Origin: Bolinopsis microptera
Lineage: Eukaryota; Ctenophora; Tentaculata; Lobata; Bolinopsidae
DNA length: 64,000 bases
NCBI RefSeq assembly: GCF_026151205.1
Contig: NC_087078.1
Coordinates: 9,130,675-9,194,674, forward strand
Direction of reading: 5' to 3'
Shown: positions 11,314-22,890 of the stretch, in pieces
Layout of the letters: every line of letters starts with the position of its first letter
Position numbering within the stretch: position 1 is the first letter of the stretch
Position numbers and translations under genes: made by a program
The notes under the pieces: generated by a model
Database searches by the model: none
Seen by the model: only the letters and a program-made list of their open reading frames with translations
Told to the model about the DNA's origin: nothing

Positions 11314-12035
11314 ATGACGGAACACGAGGATGATGAGTTGGAGGAGATCGTGTGCCAGAGTACAGAGCCTAAAACTGTTCCTTCCCCCGGATCTGTACCT
11401 CCTAAGGCTCAGTCACACGCTTTCGGTAAGTGTTTTTGTTATGCCTTTCTTTGTTATGTGTTTTTTAATCAAATACTAGTCGCACATTTTATCACATTTT
11501 GGCGAACGAAGAATACTTAAAGTCTATCACCCAGGGTTACCCCAATAATGCAAATGTATCACTCCTTGTCCAGGGCTAGGAATGTATGACGCAGAACAAG
11601 TGAACTACTCTAACCCGTCTGTAATTCTGTGTTGTCGGCAGAACACTAAGCCATTGTTGTTCCAGAGGAGAATGGAGTGGGAGCTAAACTTAATGAGGAA
11701 ACACGGGGCTGACATTCAGTACCTCTCATCAGGTGAGGAAACAGTGTTCCATTTATAACCATATAAGGTAACAGTACCATATAAGGTAACACTACAATAT
11801 AAGGTAACACTACCATATAAGGTAACACTACCATATAAGGTAACACTACCAAGGTAACACTACCTTATAGGGTAATATTACCAAGGTAACACTACCATAT
11901 AAGGTAATAGAAGGTTGTTCCTCAGGTGCGGACACGTATGTCCTAATATGGTTCCCATATGAGTCCCTTGGTCGCACAGCAGAGGAGCGAGTGTTCGCTA
12001 TGCCAGTTATCACCCCTGCTGATATCTTTACACCA
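11314..12035 (+). CDS. Anoctamin N-terminal cassette 3
   Basis: There are three exons, 11314-11425 (ATG, phase 1), 11574-11732 (phase 1) and 11926-12035 (phase 0), with exactly compatible junctions and 127 codons in total. The first exon is acidic and proline-rich (MTEHEDDELEEIV). The second gives NPSVILCCRQNT and RRMEWELNLMRKHGADIQYL, matching the VLV strand and the FExNLRxxGL helix of anoctamin dimerisation domains. The third gives DTYVLIWFPYESLGRTAEER then VFAMPVITPADI, close to the family's APWEVLxxYAEExxxxMPI segment. The last donor is GTTAGT. No transmembrane exon was found between here and 18332. Confidence 0.65.
11748..11912. repeat. 18-bp minisatellite with CCATATAAGG
   Basis: Units of CCATATAAGGTAACACTA are repeated about eight times with small changes, within the second intron of cassette 3. 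It belongs to the same sequence class as the larger array at 12914-13508. Confidence 0.85.
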
Positions 12036-12913
12036 GTTAGTATTCCTTAAAAGATATAATGTATTGCCTGTTATCACTAATGTCTTTACTCCTGAAGTAA
12101 GTGTAAACATTTAACTTTATTATCTTATCTCAGATAATACTCGCATACCAATTATGTGGTCTTAAAAAATACTTAATTTGTGCTTAATTTAAGTACGGAT
12201 TATCCCACTGGGTTAACAAGCGCTAAATAAAGTAAAAGACTTCCATCACATGTTGTAGAAGGAAACAGCAATTTAATGCACCAACTATTGCTGACAGTAG
12301 TGAATTAGCCAGTAGTATTATAGCAACCATCATAACTACCTAGAAAGAAGCAGTAGGATACAGGATTGTGTGAAGCTGTGGTAATGGAGGAGGGGCCAGG
12401 GGGTTCCAATAGCTATATTCCCATTATCACAGCGATGGAAGCTGTTGTTCTTGTTGTTATGACATCGCTAAATGTCGAATTAATTTTAAATATATTTTGT
12501 TAGGCTACTAAAACAGAGACATCCCCAACTTGCTAATCTGCCTGTAGAAGACCACAGAAGATCACACAATACTAAAAGAGCCCCCCCCCCCCCCTGGCTC
12601 TTTCCCCTCTCCTGTGAATGCTAATTTCCTCAGACCCCATTTCCTGTTCATGTCAGCCTTGTTATTACTGGATTGAGATCTCAGTAATATTATAGCAGTG
12701 TGTGCTCTTGTAACCATGGTAACCTTGTTTGCTGCTCTTGTAACCATGGTAACCTTCTCTTGTTTGCTGTTATTTTCTGAATCTGTTGTCTTGAAGTATT
12801 TACTTCGTGTTTGAGGTTTTCTGACAGAAGCAAAACTAAGACAAACTAACAGTGACAAACACACACAAAAACAACAAGTCACACACAATATTTCACTACT
12901 GTAACAGGCCATT
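12036..12913. other. Stretch without recognised gene
   Basis: It contains a C tract at 12581-12594 and two copies of CTTGTAACCATGGTAACCTT near 12710-12755. Open frames continuing into the minisatellite to the right are repeat artefacts. Confidence 0.5.
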
Positions 12914-13508
12914 AACCCTACCATATAAGGCAATGGTAACCCTACCATATAAGGAAATAGTAACCCTACCATATAAGGCAATGGTAACCCTACCATATAA
13001 GGCAATGGTAACCCTACCATATAAGGCAATGGTAACCCTGCCATATAGGGCAACAGTAACCCTGCCATATAAGGCAATGGTAGCCCTACCATATAAGGCA
13101 ATAGTAACCTTACCATATAAGGCAATGGTAACCCTACCATATAAGGCAATGGTAACCCTACCATATAAGGCAATGGTAACCCTACCATATAAGGCAATAG
13201 TAACCTTACCATATAAGGCAATGGTAACCCTACCATATAAGGCAATGGTAGCCCTACCATATAAGGCAATGGTAACCCTACCATATAAGGCAATAGTAAC
13301 CTTACCATATAAGGCAATGGTAACCCTACCATATAAGGCAATAGTAACCTTACCATATAAGGCAATGGTAACCCTACCATATAAGGCAATGGTAGCCCTA
13401 CCATATAAGGCAATGGTAACCCTACCATATAAGGCAATGGTAACCCTACCATATAAGGCAATGGTAACCCTACCATATAAGGCAATAGTAACCCTACCAT
13501 ATGAGGCA
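12914..13508. repeat. 24-bp minisatellite, about 25 units, each with a CArG-like box
   Basis: The unit is CCCTACCATATAAGGCAATG followed by GTAA. Units differ by single changes (ATGGTAA, ATAGTAA, TAGCCC). Nearly every unit carries CCATATAAGG, which fits CC(A/T)6GG, the consensus bound by serum response factor. Because 24 is divisible by three, both strands are open across the array and give long repetitive frames that should not be read as proteins. Confidence 0.95.
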
Positions 13509-16500
13509 ATTCTACTGCATGTTTACTCTTCCATATTACATGGTAATGCCCTGCTAGAAAGCAGGATCATTAATAGTTCGGTCATTGACCCACACTAGCA
13601 CTAATGATTATTGATAACATAACAGAAACGTTCTATAGCTGCAAAATATACACAAAAGTACAAAATTTACTACATACATGATTTATAAATGTACACAGAT
13701 GTACAAGTTACTTAATACATCATTTACTTGATGTATAATGTATAATGGCTCTGTAATAGTAATATAGTAATATAGATTATAGGGGGTATCGCACGTGACA
13801 GCAGACCCATTAGCTGCAGCTGATACAGAGAGCTCAATACACACAGTGAATTTGTGGTCGTTGTTTCAGTTGGAGCTTGTAGTATATCTTTATATATTAT
13901 TATACTGTAATGGTCACTAATGGTCACTGTAATGGTCACTGTAATGGTCACTAATGGTTTACTGCTAGAGCAGCACGCTGTCTAACCTCCATATTGTTAT
14001 TCTGATGCACTCTGTTTGTAGTTATCTTTATTGTTACTGTAGTTCCTTCACATTTATATTGTTTACAAGCTTACAGCTAGACCTATATCTCTATCCTACA
14101 CAGCTAGACCTCTATCTCTACCCTATACACAGCTAGACCTCTATCTCTACCCTATACACAGCTGGACCTCTATCTCTATCCTATATAGTTGGTTATTTAT
14201 CTTGATGCACAATGTATTACTCTAAGTTTCACGTGGTTCCATGTGTTGTCACTGAAATAACTGAAATTCATTTTAACAAACGAGAGCTCTCTTTTGTTTA
14301 ATGAATAACTTGGTAATTACACTAACACACGCTCTAGTTGCTCGCTGTGCTATATCTAGTTTCACGTGATATTCTCCCACACGCTGGATTGTTAGCTCTG
14401 TAATGATGTAAACAACAGACACCTGCGCTATCGATAAGAGGAACTCTTCTTCTGTGTTTGCAGCAGAGCTAGCGATGTTGATAGTGATGTTATTATATCC
14501 GGGTCGTATATAGTGAGTTAGTTTTATTTAGAGGTGCATTATGTTTATTTTTGCTGCTGATTTATCTTTAAATTAATATCAACGTATCCCTATAAGCAAC
14601 AAATCCTGATATCGTTTTCATTTGTAGCGAGCCTATCATTTGTTTGATGAATAACACAAGATAACAACAACTAATTTAACAGCTGTTAGAAGCTGTATTG
14701 GCGAATAGTTGTAGAAGCAGCTCTCGTTTCATGCTGTCTAACACACACTATATTTGAGAAGTGGTATGTGGTGTTAACTCTAAAGTGTCATTAGTAGAGG
14801 TAGTATCGTTCATGCAAGCAGTGTGTTTTCTTGTGAGCTACACCTCTATCCTACACAGCACCTCATTTGTAAGGTTCCTCATTTCCTGTTGTTAGGGTAC
14901 TCATTTCCTGTTATAAACCCAAAGCCTAGTTCAAGCCTTGAAAGCTTTATCCTGATTCTCGACTTAAAGGTCTCGTCTAGATGATTTAAAAGATCCTCTT
15001 TTTGGCTTTGAACTAATTTCGTTCTCTTTGATGTGCTCAGAATAAAATGATCAGAAATTTACAGCGATTCCATAATTTGTAATCCAAATAAATGACGCAG
15101 CTAAGCAAGGCATGGACCAGCAAATTTATCTTATTCATCCTCAGCAATTAGTGTATAATTTTGACCGTCTGAATTTTCTCATACTCTTGACTGCTTTTTC
15201 GACCAATCATTTGTATGATGGTGGAATTATCGCCTGCACACTAATAAAACACCCATAATTCGACACCCAATTGTAGAGACTTCTTGAAGCACCATTATTT
15301 CTCTAATACTTGTCTCTTCTGGTTGATCCTTATAGATTGGTGCACTCCATATGATCACTGATCCAGGATACCAATTATTCCTCATCAAGTGTTAATCAGT
15401 CGACAATTTATTTTAATTCCAAGCCGCCTGATAATCTGAACACGGTAAATTGTCGGTACTGTACTAATTTGAGGTGAGGAAGGAGAGTAGCCTAGCAACA
15501 GAGAGAGTAAGAGGTGAAGGTAGATCGTCTTAAATGCTCTCTTGTCTGCTGTCTACAGCTGTCTAGTTTGTCCGTTTGTGCAGCTGCACAGCTGATTAGC
15601 TGAATTTAAGAGCTATATTTCCTGTAATATGGAGATAACTATGGAAATCATACTCTTTTTACACCTGACAGTGTCATAGAACAGCTGGTAATAAACGTAT
15701 AATTGCTGGGATTATTTACTATCATACTTGGCGCTCTGCTTTGACAAGTTGAGTGTGTTGAATGTTGATCCTGATTTCAAATTGTTGGGAGATAATCCGG
15801 ACTAAGTGGTCACACTCGGTTCCACCCGCTATATTCAATAAACGTCCCCCTTATCGGGCAATCAATAAAAACAACAATTTTCCAATTATCATAAGAACGG
15901 CTCACAACCAGGCTATCTTGCACTGACTGTTGACCAGCCTGGTTTCCTATTCACTGACCACTGGTACAATGAATACCTCAATACCTGTCCAAGTGGGAAT
16001 TCTATGATTTAATAACGCAGAATACCTCCAGATTATACAGGCTGATAACCTCCTCTGCAGAGGTTATCCTGGTAAATGAAGTGAATCAGCTCTGTCAAAT
16101 TCCTTTGTGAAGATTTCTCTTACTCTCTTAGTCTACACAACTACCAAGTGCTTTTGTTGTGAGCACTCCAAAACAATCCTCCCCGGGAATGTTATTATTT
16201 TTCTATTGTTCAGTCTGTAGGTTTAATTTGCATGGTATTCAATTTGTAAAGGTATAATGCACTCTCTATCTCTTCAGTCTCTGATGTTTTATTGTTAGAT
16301 CGGCCACGTCCTGAAAAGTATTGTGTTGAATTCAGGAGATTATTCGTCCATGAATTGTTTGATTTTGAAAGTAATTTATTCGTTGGTAGATTTTGTCTGT
16401 TTTGGAGGATAGTAGGATTAAGGATACTCCCTCATATTACTCCTTCATAATATATTTGACTTTTGAGAGTGATAAAGCTATTAATCATTCGTTTCTCACA

Positions 16501-16827
16501 AAACATTTGATATTTCTGCTAGCACTACAGCGAAAAAAGTGCCTTTTCGCACTACTATCTCCAGAGAATATCTGGGAGATAAGAACCAAATCTAGCCCCC
16601 AAATCCAGCCCTTTTCCCGCTACTATCGTTCTAGGCTTACATTTCACAAAAACTTAGTGCTTATTGACTACCAGTATAATACCACAGTGATATGTGATTA
16701 AAAGATTGTTTACAAACAGTTGCCTTGTTTCCCGTAGTTGTTTGCTTTAAGACACCCTTTGTCCACTATTATTATCATGTAGGGGGCTATGGTCATGGTC
16801 AGCCTCCTATTCTCATGATTATATGTA
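13509..16827. other. 3.3 kb without recognised gene
   Basis: The region holds a short tandem repeat at about 14085-14185 (ACAGCTAGACCTCTATCTCT units) and TAATGGTCACTG units near 13905-13960. I found no exon chain. The 102-codon frame at 16393 has no domain or splice support. Confidence 0.5.
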
Positions 16828-17975
16828 CAGTAAAACCCCGATTTACCGCGGACTTTGGGGGAAAGAAAACATCCGCGGTAAATCGGGGTTCGAGGTAAAT
16901 CGGGGTTTTGTTTGTTTACATTATACATATGAGGGACCACATACAAAACTGGTATATCTGAACATATACCAATTTTGCGCAGGTAGCTCATAGTCTTCAG
17001 GGTGAAAAGGTGCATCTTTGGAATTTTTTTTGAACAATTTTGAAGAAATTTTTGAAAAAAAGTGAAATCTTATTTTTCCAAAACTGGTATATGTTACAAT
17101 ATACCATTTTAGCTTTTAACAATCATGAAAACAAAATGGTATATCTGCAGATAGACCACCTTCAAGAAACTTATCTTCAATAAAACCGGTATATCTATAC
17201 ACATTTTATAGACTTTAGCCAGCCCAAATGGTATATCTTCAGATACACCATTCTCAGTTAAATTATTTTATTTTTTATAGTATAGAAAAAATGGTATATC
17301 GTGAGATATACCAGTTTTGGTACAATTCTAGTTTTAACAAGAATTGCGCCCGTTGTTTCGTTTTGGCGGACGCTAGATTTCCGTTCACTATAACTATAAA
17401 TATAAGCTCCAATCAGCTCACTTCATAATAATAATATTGATACACATCAGTACACTATACTACGCATGCCACGTACAAATTGGGCTTGGCCCGCTTATAA
17501 CCTAATCATTAATTAATACTATACAAGTACATTGAAACACAGTCGCGCCGCGCATTCATTGACCACAGGTTATCTATACATCACATCTCCGCAAGCAATC
17601 CTCGCGCGCTGTACTGCGCGCTGGTTGTCATGGTAACGGACGGAAGGACAGATGACAACATACTCAGACCCGCCTACCGCTATCTCCAAAATCCACGTTT
17701 TTCTGCAAAAACGTCCATTCGTAACCTTTCACTATTGCCTTTTTACAAAAGGGTGAACGGAAAAAATGGTATATAGACAGATATACCATTTTTTAGAAGT
17801 GTTTTTTACACATGATATAGAATCTTTAAATCAGTAAAATGCATTTATCTCAAAACTATCAAAAACAGATATACCAGTTTTGCATGTGGTCCCTCATATT
17901 AAGATGTTAAGCCCTATTTGGGGGAGAGAGATGGCCGCGGTAAATCGGGGTTCGCGGTAAATCGGGGTCTTGCCG
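16828..17975. mobile_element. Non-autonomous TIR transposon, TA target site
   Basis: The left end is CAGTAAAACCCCGATTTACC and the right end carries the complementary CGCGGTAAATCGGGGT. TA lies on both sides (16826-16827 and 17976-17977), as for Tc1/mariner/pogo-type elements. Inside is a second inverted pair: GAGGGACCACATACAAAACT near 16930 and its complement near 17880. Many copies of AATGGTATAT(CT) or its complement are spread through the interior. A 67-bp relative lies at 61062-61128. No transposase frame survives. Confidence 0.8.
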
Positions 17976-18331
17976 TACCCAAGGCCAAGTACATTCCCTG
18001 CTTTGTCACTTATATTAACTTCAATGCCATGTAATTATTGTAGACACTATATTGAATATTTTAGGGCGCCAATCATCTAACCTTTAGATAAATAACTGGT
18101 CCAATCATACCAAATATGCTATAATTGTACCTTGTACGCTGCTATCTCCATTCTCTCCTGATATAGAATTTTCTTTCATACTACATTCCCTCACTGAGTC
18201 ACAGAGAGACAATAACAATATAACGATAACACTGAACTACAACACAAGGTAGTCTTATTAGCTCGATTGTTGTTTATCTTGTTCCGCGAAGGTGTATACA
18301 AACAGACAGACAAACAGACAAACACACGGTA

Positions 18332-19569
18332 ATGTCACGTGTTTCATTTGAAGGAGGTGGTTACACTGCATGTCCTGAAGAGCTAGTAGAGATGACAGAG
18401 GAACCCGGTGAGAAGAAGGTGAGGAAGAAGGTGAGGGAGGCGGTTACAGAGCTAGACCTCCTTGCTGAGGATGTGGACAGGTTAGTGCTTGTTATTTCTT
18501 ATCATACCAAAGGTAATGTTACCTTGGAAAATCCGTATAAGGTAATGTTACCTTGGAAACAACCATATAAGGTTATGTTACCTTGGTAATACAACCGTAT
18601 AAAGTATGACCTCCTTACTGCTGATTGTTGTGGACAGGTAAGAAGCTTTTTTATCTCTTTTCCTTTCGAGGTTATCTCTATATTTTAGATGTATTTATGC
18701 TTATCTAGAACCCCATCAGAAAAGTAGCACAGGGTCTGTGTGTACTAGTGAGTCCTATAAAGTACTGGGATGATGACGAGGAGGCAGATGAGGAGGAGCT
18801 GGAGAAGGAGGATCTGAGAACGAGGTTCAAGAGAAAACTTGTGGGCAAAATGAAAGGAGACAAGGCCGTGATGAGAGGGGGTCATATTAAAGATGTAGAT
18901 GTTCCCGAGGATAATCTCCGTTACACCCTGGCATGGTACGGTACCATACTAACAACACAGTTACTATAGTAACATAGGGTTAAGACGTTCGATCTTCTGA
19001 AAATCTGACTTAATCATGTGCAATTTCTCAAACACTTTCACTTTCACTTTATAATCCCTCCTCAGGTATGACGATTACAAGTTGTTTGCAGAGTTGGACA
19101 TGTGCAGGTTCTCCATGCCTCTAAATCTGGAGGCTAACTATGCCAGCTCTGAGAGTTCCGTAAGCGAATACCTTTATAAAGTACCATATATGGCAATGTT
19201 GCCATAGTAACACTACCATAATATAAGGTGTAGAACATTATACTTATAGATCTTCTAACTCTGCATGAGATTTTGAATGCTTAGTATAGCCTGATACAAG
19301 CTAGCAAATGCTGCTAGATATTTCGCTGTGAAGAGATTTCGCTATCAAACCTACCAGCAGGGTTAAAAGCAAAAAGCCCCTAAAAGATGAAAATCTATAT
19401 TTGGTCACACTGCCATATATACGGTCATGTTACCATATATGGTTATTTTATACCACGTGTCGCCTGCATTATTGCATGTTCGCTAAGCTGGCTACCACAG
19501 GACAGTTCTGAAAGTGAGGATGAAGAGAACAACGGGAGTTTAAATTTATTAGAGACTATCATGTTCCAG
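18332..19569 (+). CDS. Anoctamin N-terminal cassette 4
   Basis: The exons are 18332-18480 (ATG, phase 2), 18720-18935 (phase 2), 19066-19159 (phase 0) and probably 19501-19569 (phase 0), giving 176 codons. An upstream AG at 18710 would give a stop, so the acceptor at 18719 is preferred. The second exon gives GLCVLVSPIKYWDDDEEADE, the VLV strand, then a basic/acidic helix (DLRTRFKRKLVGKMKGDKAV). The third gives LAWYDDYKLFAELDMCRFSM, equivalent to the WEVLxxYAE...FxMPL segment. The fourth exon (SSESEDEENNGSLNLL) resembles a stretch near the N-terminus of the complete gene ([14 protein letters not shown]). It may therefore belong to the start of another cassette instead. Both 19159 and 19569 are phase-0 ends. 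No membrane segments follow. Confidence 0.65.
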
Positions 19570-21303
19570 GTACCCAAGTGTTTCACTTTCACTTTCTCTA
19601 TTACAAAACCTCTCTTACTCTAAGCGTTCCCTTCAATTCTTCTTTTTCCTTGTAAAGAGAGTTCTAACAAACTCAGACACATTGAACTTTTACAGTTCTC
19701 TGAGTTGAGCTCTCGTGTGTCTTTAACTAAAGTAACCCAAAGCAAACGTACTCATCTCATAAAATGAGGTCGATGTTATGATATAGTACACGAAATGTAA
19801 TATAAAAACACTCCGAGATATGAGATATCTGTTATTTTGATTGGATCTAAATTCATCAAAATACAAAGTTTGTATCATAACCATATCTTACGTTGGAGGT
19901 TTTTAACACTAGTTTATTGCTGAGAAAGGGTAACACAAAGAGATAAAACACACACTGCAACATAAAACACACACTGTAACATAAAGAAAGCACTGGCTTG
20001 TTAGTGTTGTGGGTGTTCAGAAGATGTGGCTGCTACTTCCTTCTTGGAGGCACCGTCAAACACACACTCTTTCAAAACTCACTCTTACTAGTGTTACCAT
20101 GGTTACACTAAACCTACTGTTAAACTCTTATCCTCAACTTTGTTGATACACTACTTTATTTTGGGTGTTTTCGCCGTTAACCAGCCTTGTTCTTAACCTC
20201 TATTTAAGAGTTATATAAATTATATTGCGATTTCAGCTGAAAAAATCTGTGAGAGGTTTGTTTGATTTTGCAGTGCTGTTTGTTTGAGTTACATAATTTA
20301 ACGTAGTTACAGCCTTGGCAACTACTAGCGTGTTTATTATACTTCTCGTCGTCCAGCCCCGGTGCACCGCATTAATCAACAAGGTTTATTAATATAAGTT
20401 CAGTTTGTAAGACTCATATTTGTTAGACTCGTGTTAATTATGAAACTCAATATAAGCATCTCTTGTCACTGGTGTCCTGTATATTGTTACTTTATACTTT
20501 TATACAATGAACCTAGTGCTTTGTTACTGCTGCTTCTAACAAAACCAACTCACGCTCCATTATATTTATACTTACAATGAGAAAGATAAAAGAACCTTAA
20601 GTCCTGTCCGTCAGTTAGCTCTCACTTCTCGGCTGTTAAATATCGTATAGTATAGAATTTATACTTAGTATAAGTGCAGTAGTTGGTAATCATTTCAGAT
20701 AAGAGATGAGCGTCACCCTTTCAGATCTTATCTTACTGTTAAGTTTTTGAATTTGTTCCATTTTGTTTTTTAATAGTTTTTTTCTGTCCTGAATTTTAAT
20801 TTCTCCTTATTCCCTGGACGCAATTTTAAATTTATCATTTACATCACATCTCGTTATATTTCTCCAACAGTGTCAGATAAAACATGATGAAGTATTCCAT
20901 TTAATAATTGTAAGGAAACTGCTGTAACATAATCTCCATTATTCGAATATAACTGATAAGCCAAGACTAGAGCCGTGAAACTTCAGACACGGTCTACTCG
21001 TAACAACACCCCCCCCCTGGCCCTGCTACCAGGTGCACTCTAACCACATCTAACTTAGTAAACTAATAAACACAACAAAGTTTTGGCTGAGAGACCAGAG
21101 CTTTAATAGATTATAGCTGCGTGCAAACATTCTGTGAGGGGCCTTAGTTTCCAGCTTCACAATAAAGACATTTCACATTTTTTTCTTAGCTAGTTTCTGT
21201 GTTTTCTGTGCTGTGAGGCCGGCTGAGTTGGTTGATAAACCCGGAACTGCGACAGTTACAGAATACTGTGACAGTTACGGAATACTGTGACAGTTGCAGA
21301 ATA
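19570..21303. other. Stretch without recognised gene
   Basis: Mostly AT-rich, with a short C tract near 21008. Just before cassette 5, at 21246-21302, the unit CAGAATACTGTGACAGTTAC is repeated about three times. Confidence 0.5.
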
Positions 21304-21894
21304 ATGGATACAGAGAAGGTTCCTATCATCCAGAAGGAGATCTCTCCCCACTACTCCACCATCCAAGCTGATACCTCTGCTGTGTCACATGATGTTTCAC
21401 ATGGATCAGATATTAATGGTAATATGATGGTTTTTCTTTCGGAATTTATAAGTTCACCTTCGTTTTTAAATAAATTTGAAAAATGTCTCGTACTAAATAC
21501 CACACGTTTAACTCGTGACACAAGTTTGTTTCTTCACTGTCGGAAGTTCTAAACCCCTCCTCCTCCCCTCTTATGTAGTTACTATAATACTATGGTTACT
21601 TTGTAGTTACTACGGTTACTTTGTAGTTACTAAACTCCCCCTCCCCTCTAAGGCACAGTGTGTCTAGTCTGTGCTGCTCACAAAGAAGAGGAACTATGTG
21701 ATCTCAACACTACATTCCTAGAAGCACTAAAGGAGCAGGGAGCTATGATCACTAAACTAGTAACCCATAGTAACCCTGGTTACCCTGGCAACCCTTCACA
21801 GCACATTCTTCATTTATCTCTCGGGCGAAGTGCGCTTGAGAGGGTTGCTACAAGTGTTCATCTGAGCATGCCCCTTAACGAGAGGTCTAGTCTG
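21304..21894 (+). CDS. Anoctamin N-terminal cassette 5 with domain exon A
   Basis: The exons are 21304-21418 (ATG, 38 codons plus one base) and 21653-21894 (phase 0 end, donor GTGAGT), 119 codons together. Exon A encodes TVCLVCAAHKEEELCDLNTT, then FLEALKEQGAMITKL, then HILHLSLGRSALERVATSVH followed by LSMPL. This is a whole compact anoctamin dimerisation domain in one exon: VLV-type strand, FLEALKEQG helix, and a second strand-helix ending in MPL. A homologous exon B lies about 780 bp downstream with identical entry and exit phases. No transmembrane exon follows. The ATG exon may be preceded by untranslated sequence; CAG just before the ATG could also be an acceptor. Confidence 0.68.
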
Positions 21895-22171
21895 GTGAGT
21901 GAAGCTTTGTCACCTAGCAACCTGTTGCTAGGTAACCTAGATAACCTTTGAAACGAAGCTAAGGAATCTTGCATGGCTTTATGCTGAACTATGAATATTC
22001 AAACATTTAGAGACGGGATCAATACAAATTTACATGTAAGAACTAAGAATGCATTGAATATTTAAATGATATAAAGAATCCCTAATTTTACTTAACTAAA
22101 ATGTTGAAGAATCCCCTAATTAAAAACTTTACTTATTTCAATTTAGTATCCGGATTCGTTATATTATATAC

Positions 22172-22258
22172 AGGGTGGCCCAAAAGTAACTACCCACACG
22201 CAACCCTTTAATAAATCACGTATTGTCGCCATAAAGTGAGATCGCTTTGAGGTAGGAA
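22172..22258. mobile_element. Solo mariner-type terminal repeat
   Basis: CAGGGTGGCCCAAAAGTAAC begins here and the next bases (TACCCACACGCAACCCT) are shared exactly with 61496-61530. Sequence resembling ATAAAGTGAGA(T/A)CG(C/T)TTT also occurs after both. The CAGGGTG(G/T)CCCAAAAGT start is typical of mariner ends. No matching inverted end was found nearby, so this is a fragment or a very diverged MITE. It lies between the two alternative exons of cassette 5. Confidence 0.6.
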
Positions 22259-22669
22259 CTCCAAAGTATATATATATCATCTTATAGCTTGCTTTGTTAC
22301 CCCCGTTTTCCAACCCGTTCGCGTTACTATATGAGGTCGTAATGTACCTATAAAGCTTGGCGAGCTTTAGTTTTATCCCCGAGTCAGCTGCATCCGTTAT
22401 AAATGGTAGGACATTGTCTTCTTTTTGTACTTATAGCCAGTTTCAGTTTGTTGAGTATATAGTTCAAAAGATTGATTAGTTTGTAAACGTTTGTTGATTA
22501 AACGTTATGAGACGACTTCATCTGCCATTTCCTTTATAGTTTTTGAGGAGATTCTAAGTTCTTCAGTCACTACCATTATCCTTAAACACCCCTCTTCTCA
22601 AAGACTGGTGTGCCTGTAGAACTACCATATATGGTAATGTTGCCATAGTAACACAACCATCATTCCAAG

Positions 22670-22890
22670 GCTGGGTGTGCCTAACTTGCCATCATCACCA
22701 AGACGAGGAACTGAACGCTCTGTTTCTGGACAAACTAAAGGATCAGGGTGCCATTATCACCAAGCTACCCTTTACAAACTCTGATGATCCTTCTTGCCAA
22801 ATGTTAACGATCTCCCTGGAACCGGAGGCTATGCAAAGGGTGGCTGTTAGTGTTAGTTTGAGGATGTCCCTTAAAGAACAGTCTTGTGTG
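22670..22890 (+). CDS. Alternative domain exon B of cassette 5
   Basis: This 221-base exon has AG before it and GTGGGT after it. It encodes WVCLTCHHHQDEELNALFLD, then KLKDQGAIITKL, then MLTISLEPEAMQRVAVSVSL followed by RMSL. It aligns along its length with exon A (TVCLVCAAHKEEEL..., LKEQGAMITKL, LERVATSVHLSMPL). It enters in phase 1 and leaves in phase 0, as exon A does. If A and B were joined, B would be read out of frame and meet TAA at its fifth codon. Use of A and B is therefore mutually exclusive if both are functional. Joined to the 21304 exon it gives 112 codons. Confidence 0.65.

Noticed and set aside
12914..13508. Regularly spaced repeats as a CRISPR-like array
   Set aside because: There are no unique spacers, the units are contiguous, and the DNA is clearly eukaryotic.
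12562..13598. Long open frames on both strands with repeated VGLPLPYM or VTLPYKAM
   Set aside because: They are translations of a 24-bp minisatellite whose length is a multiple of three. No splice or domain evidence.
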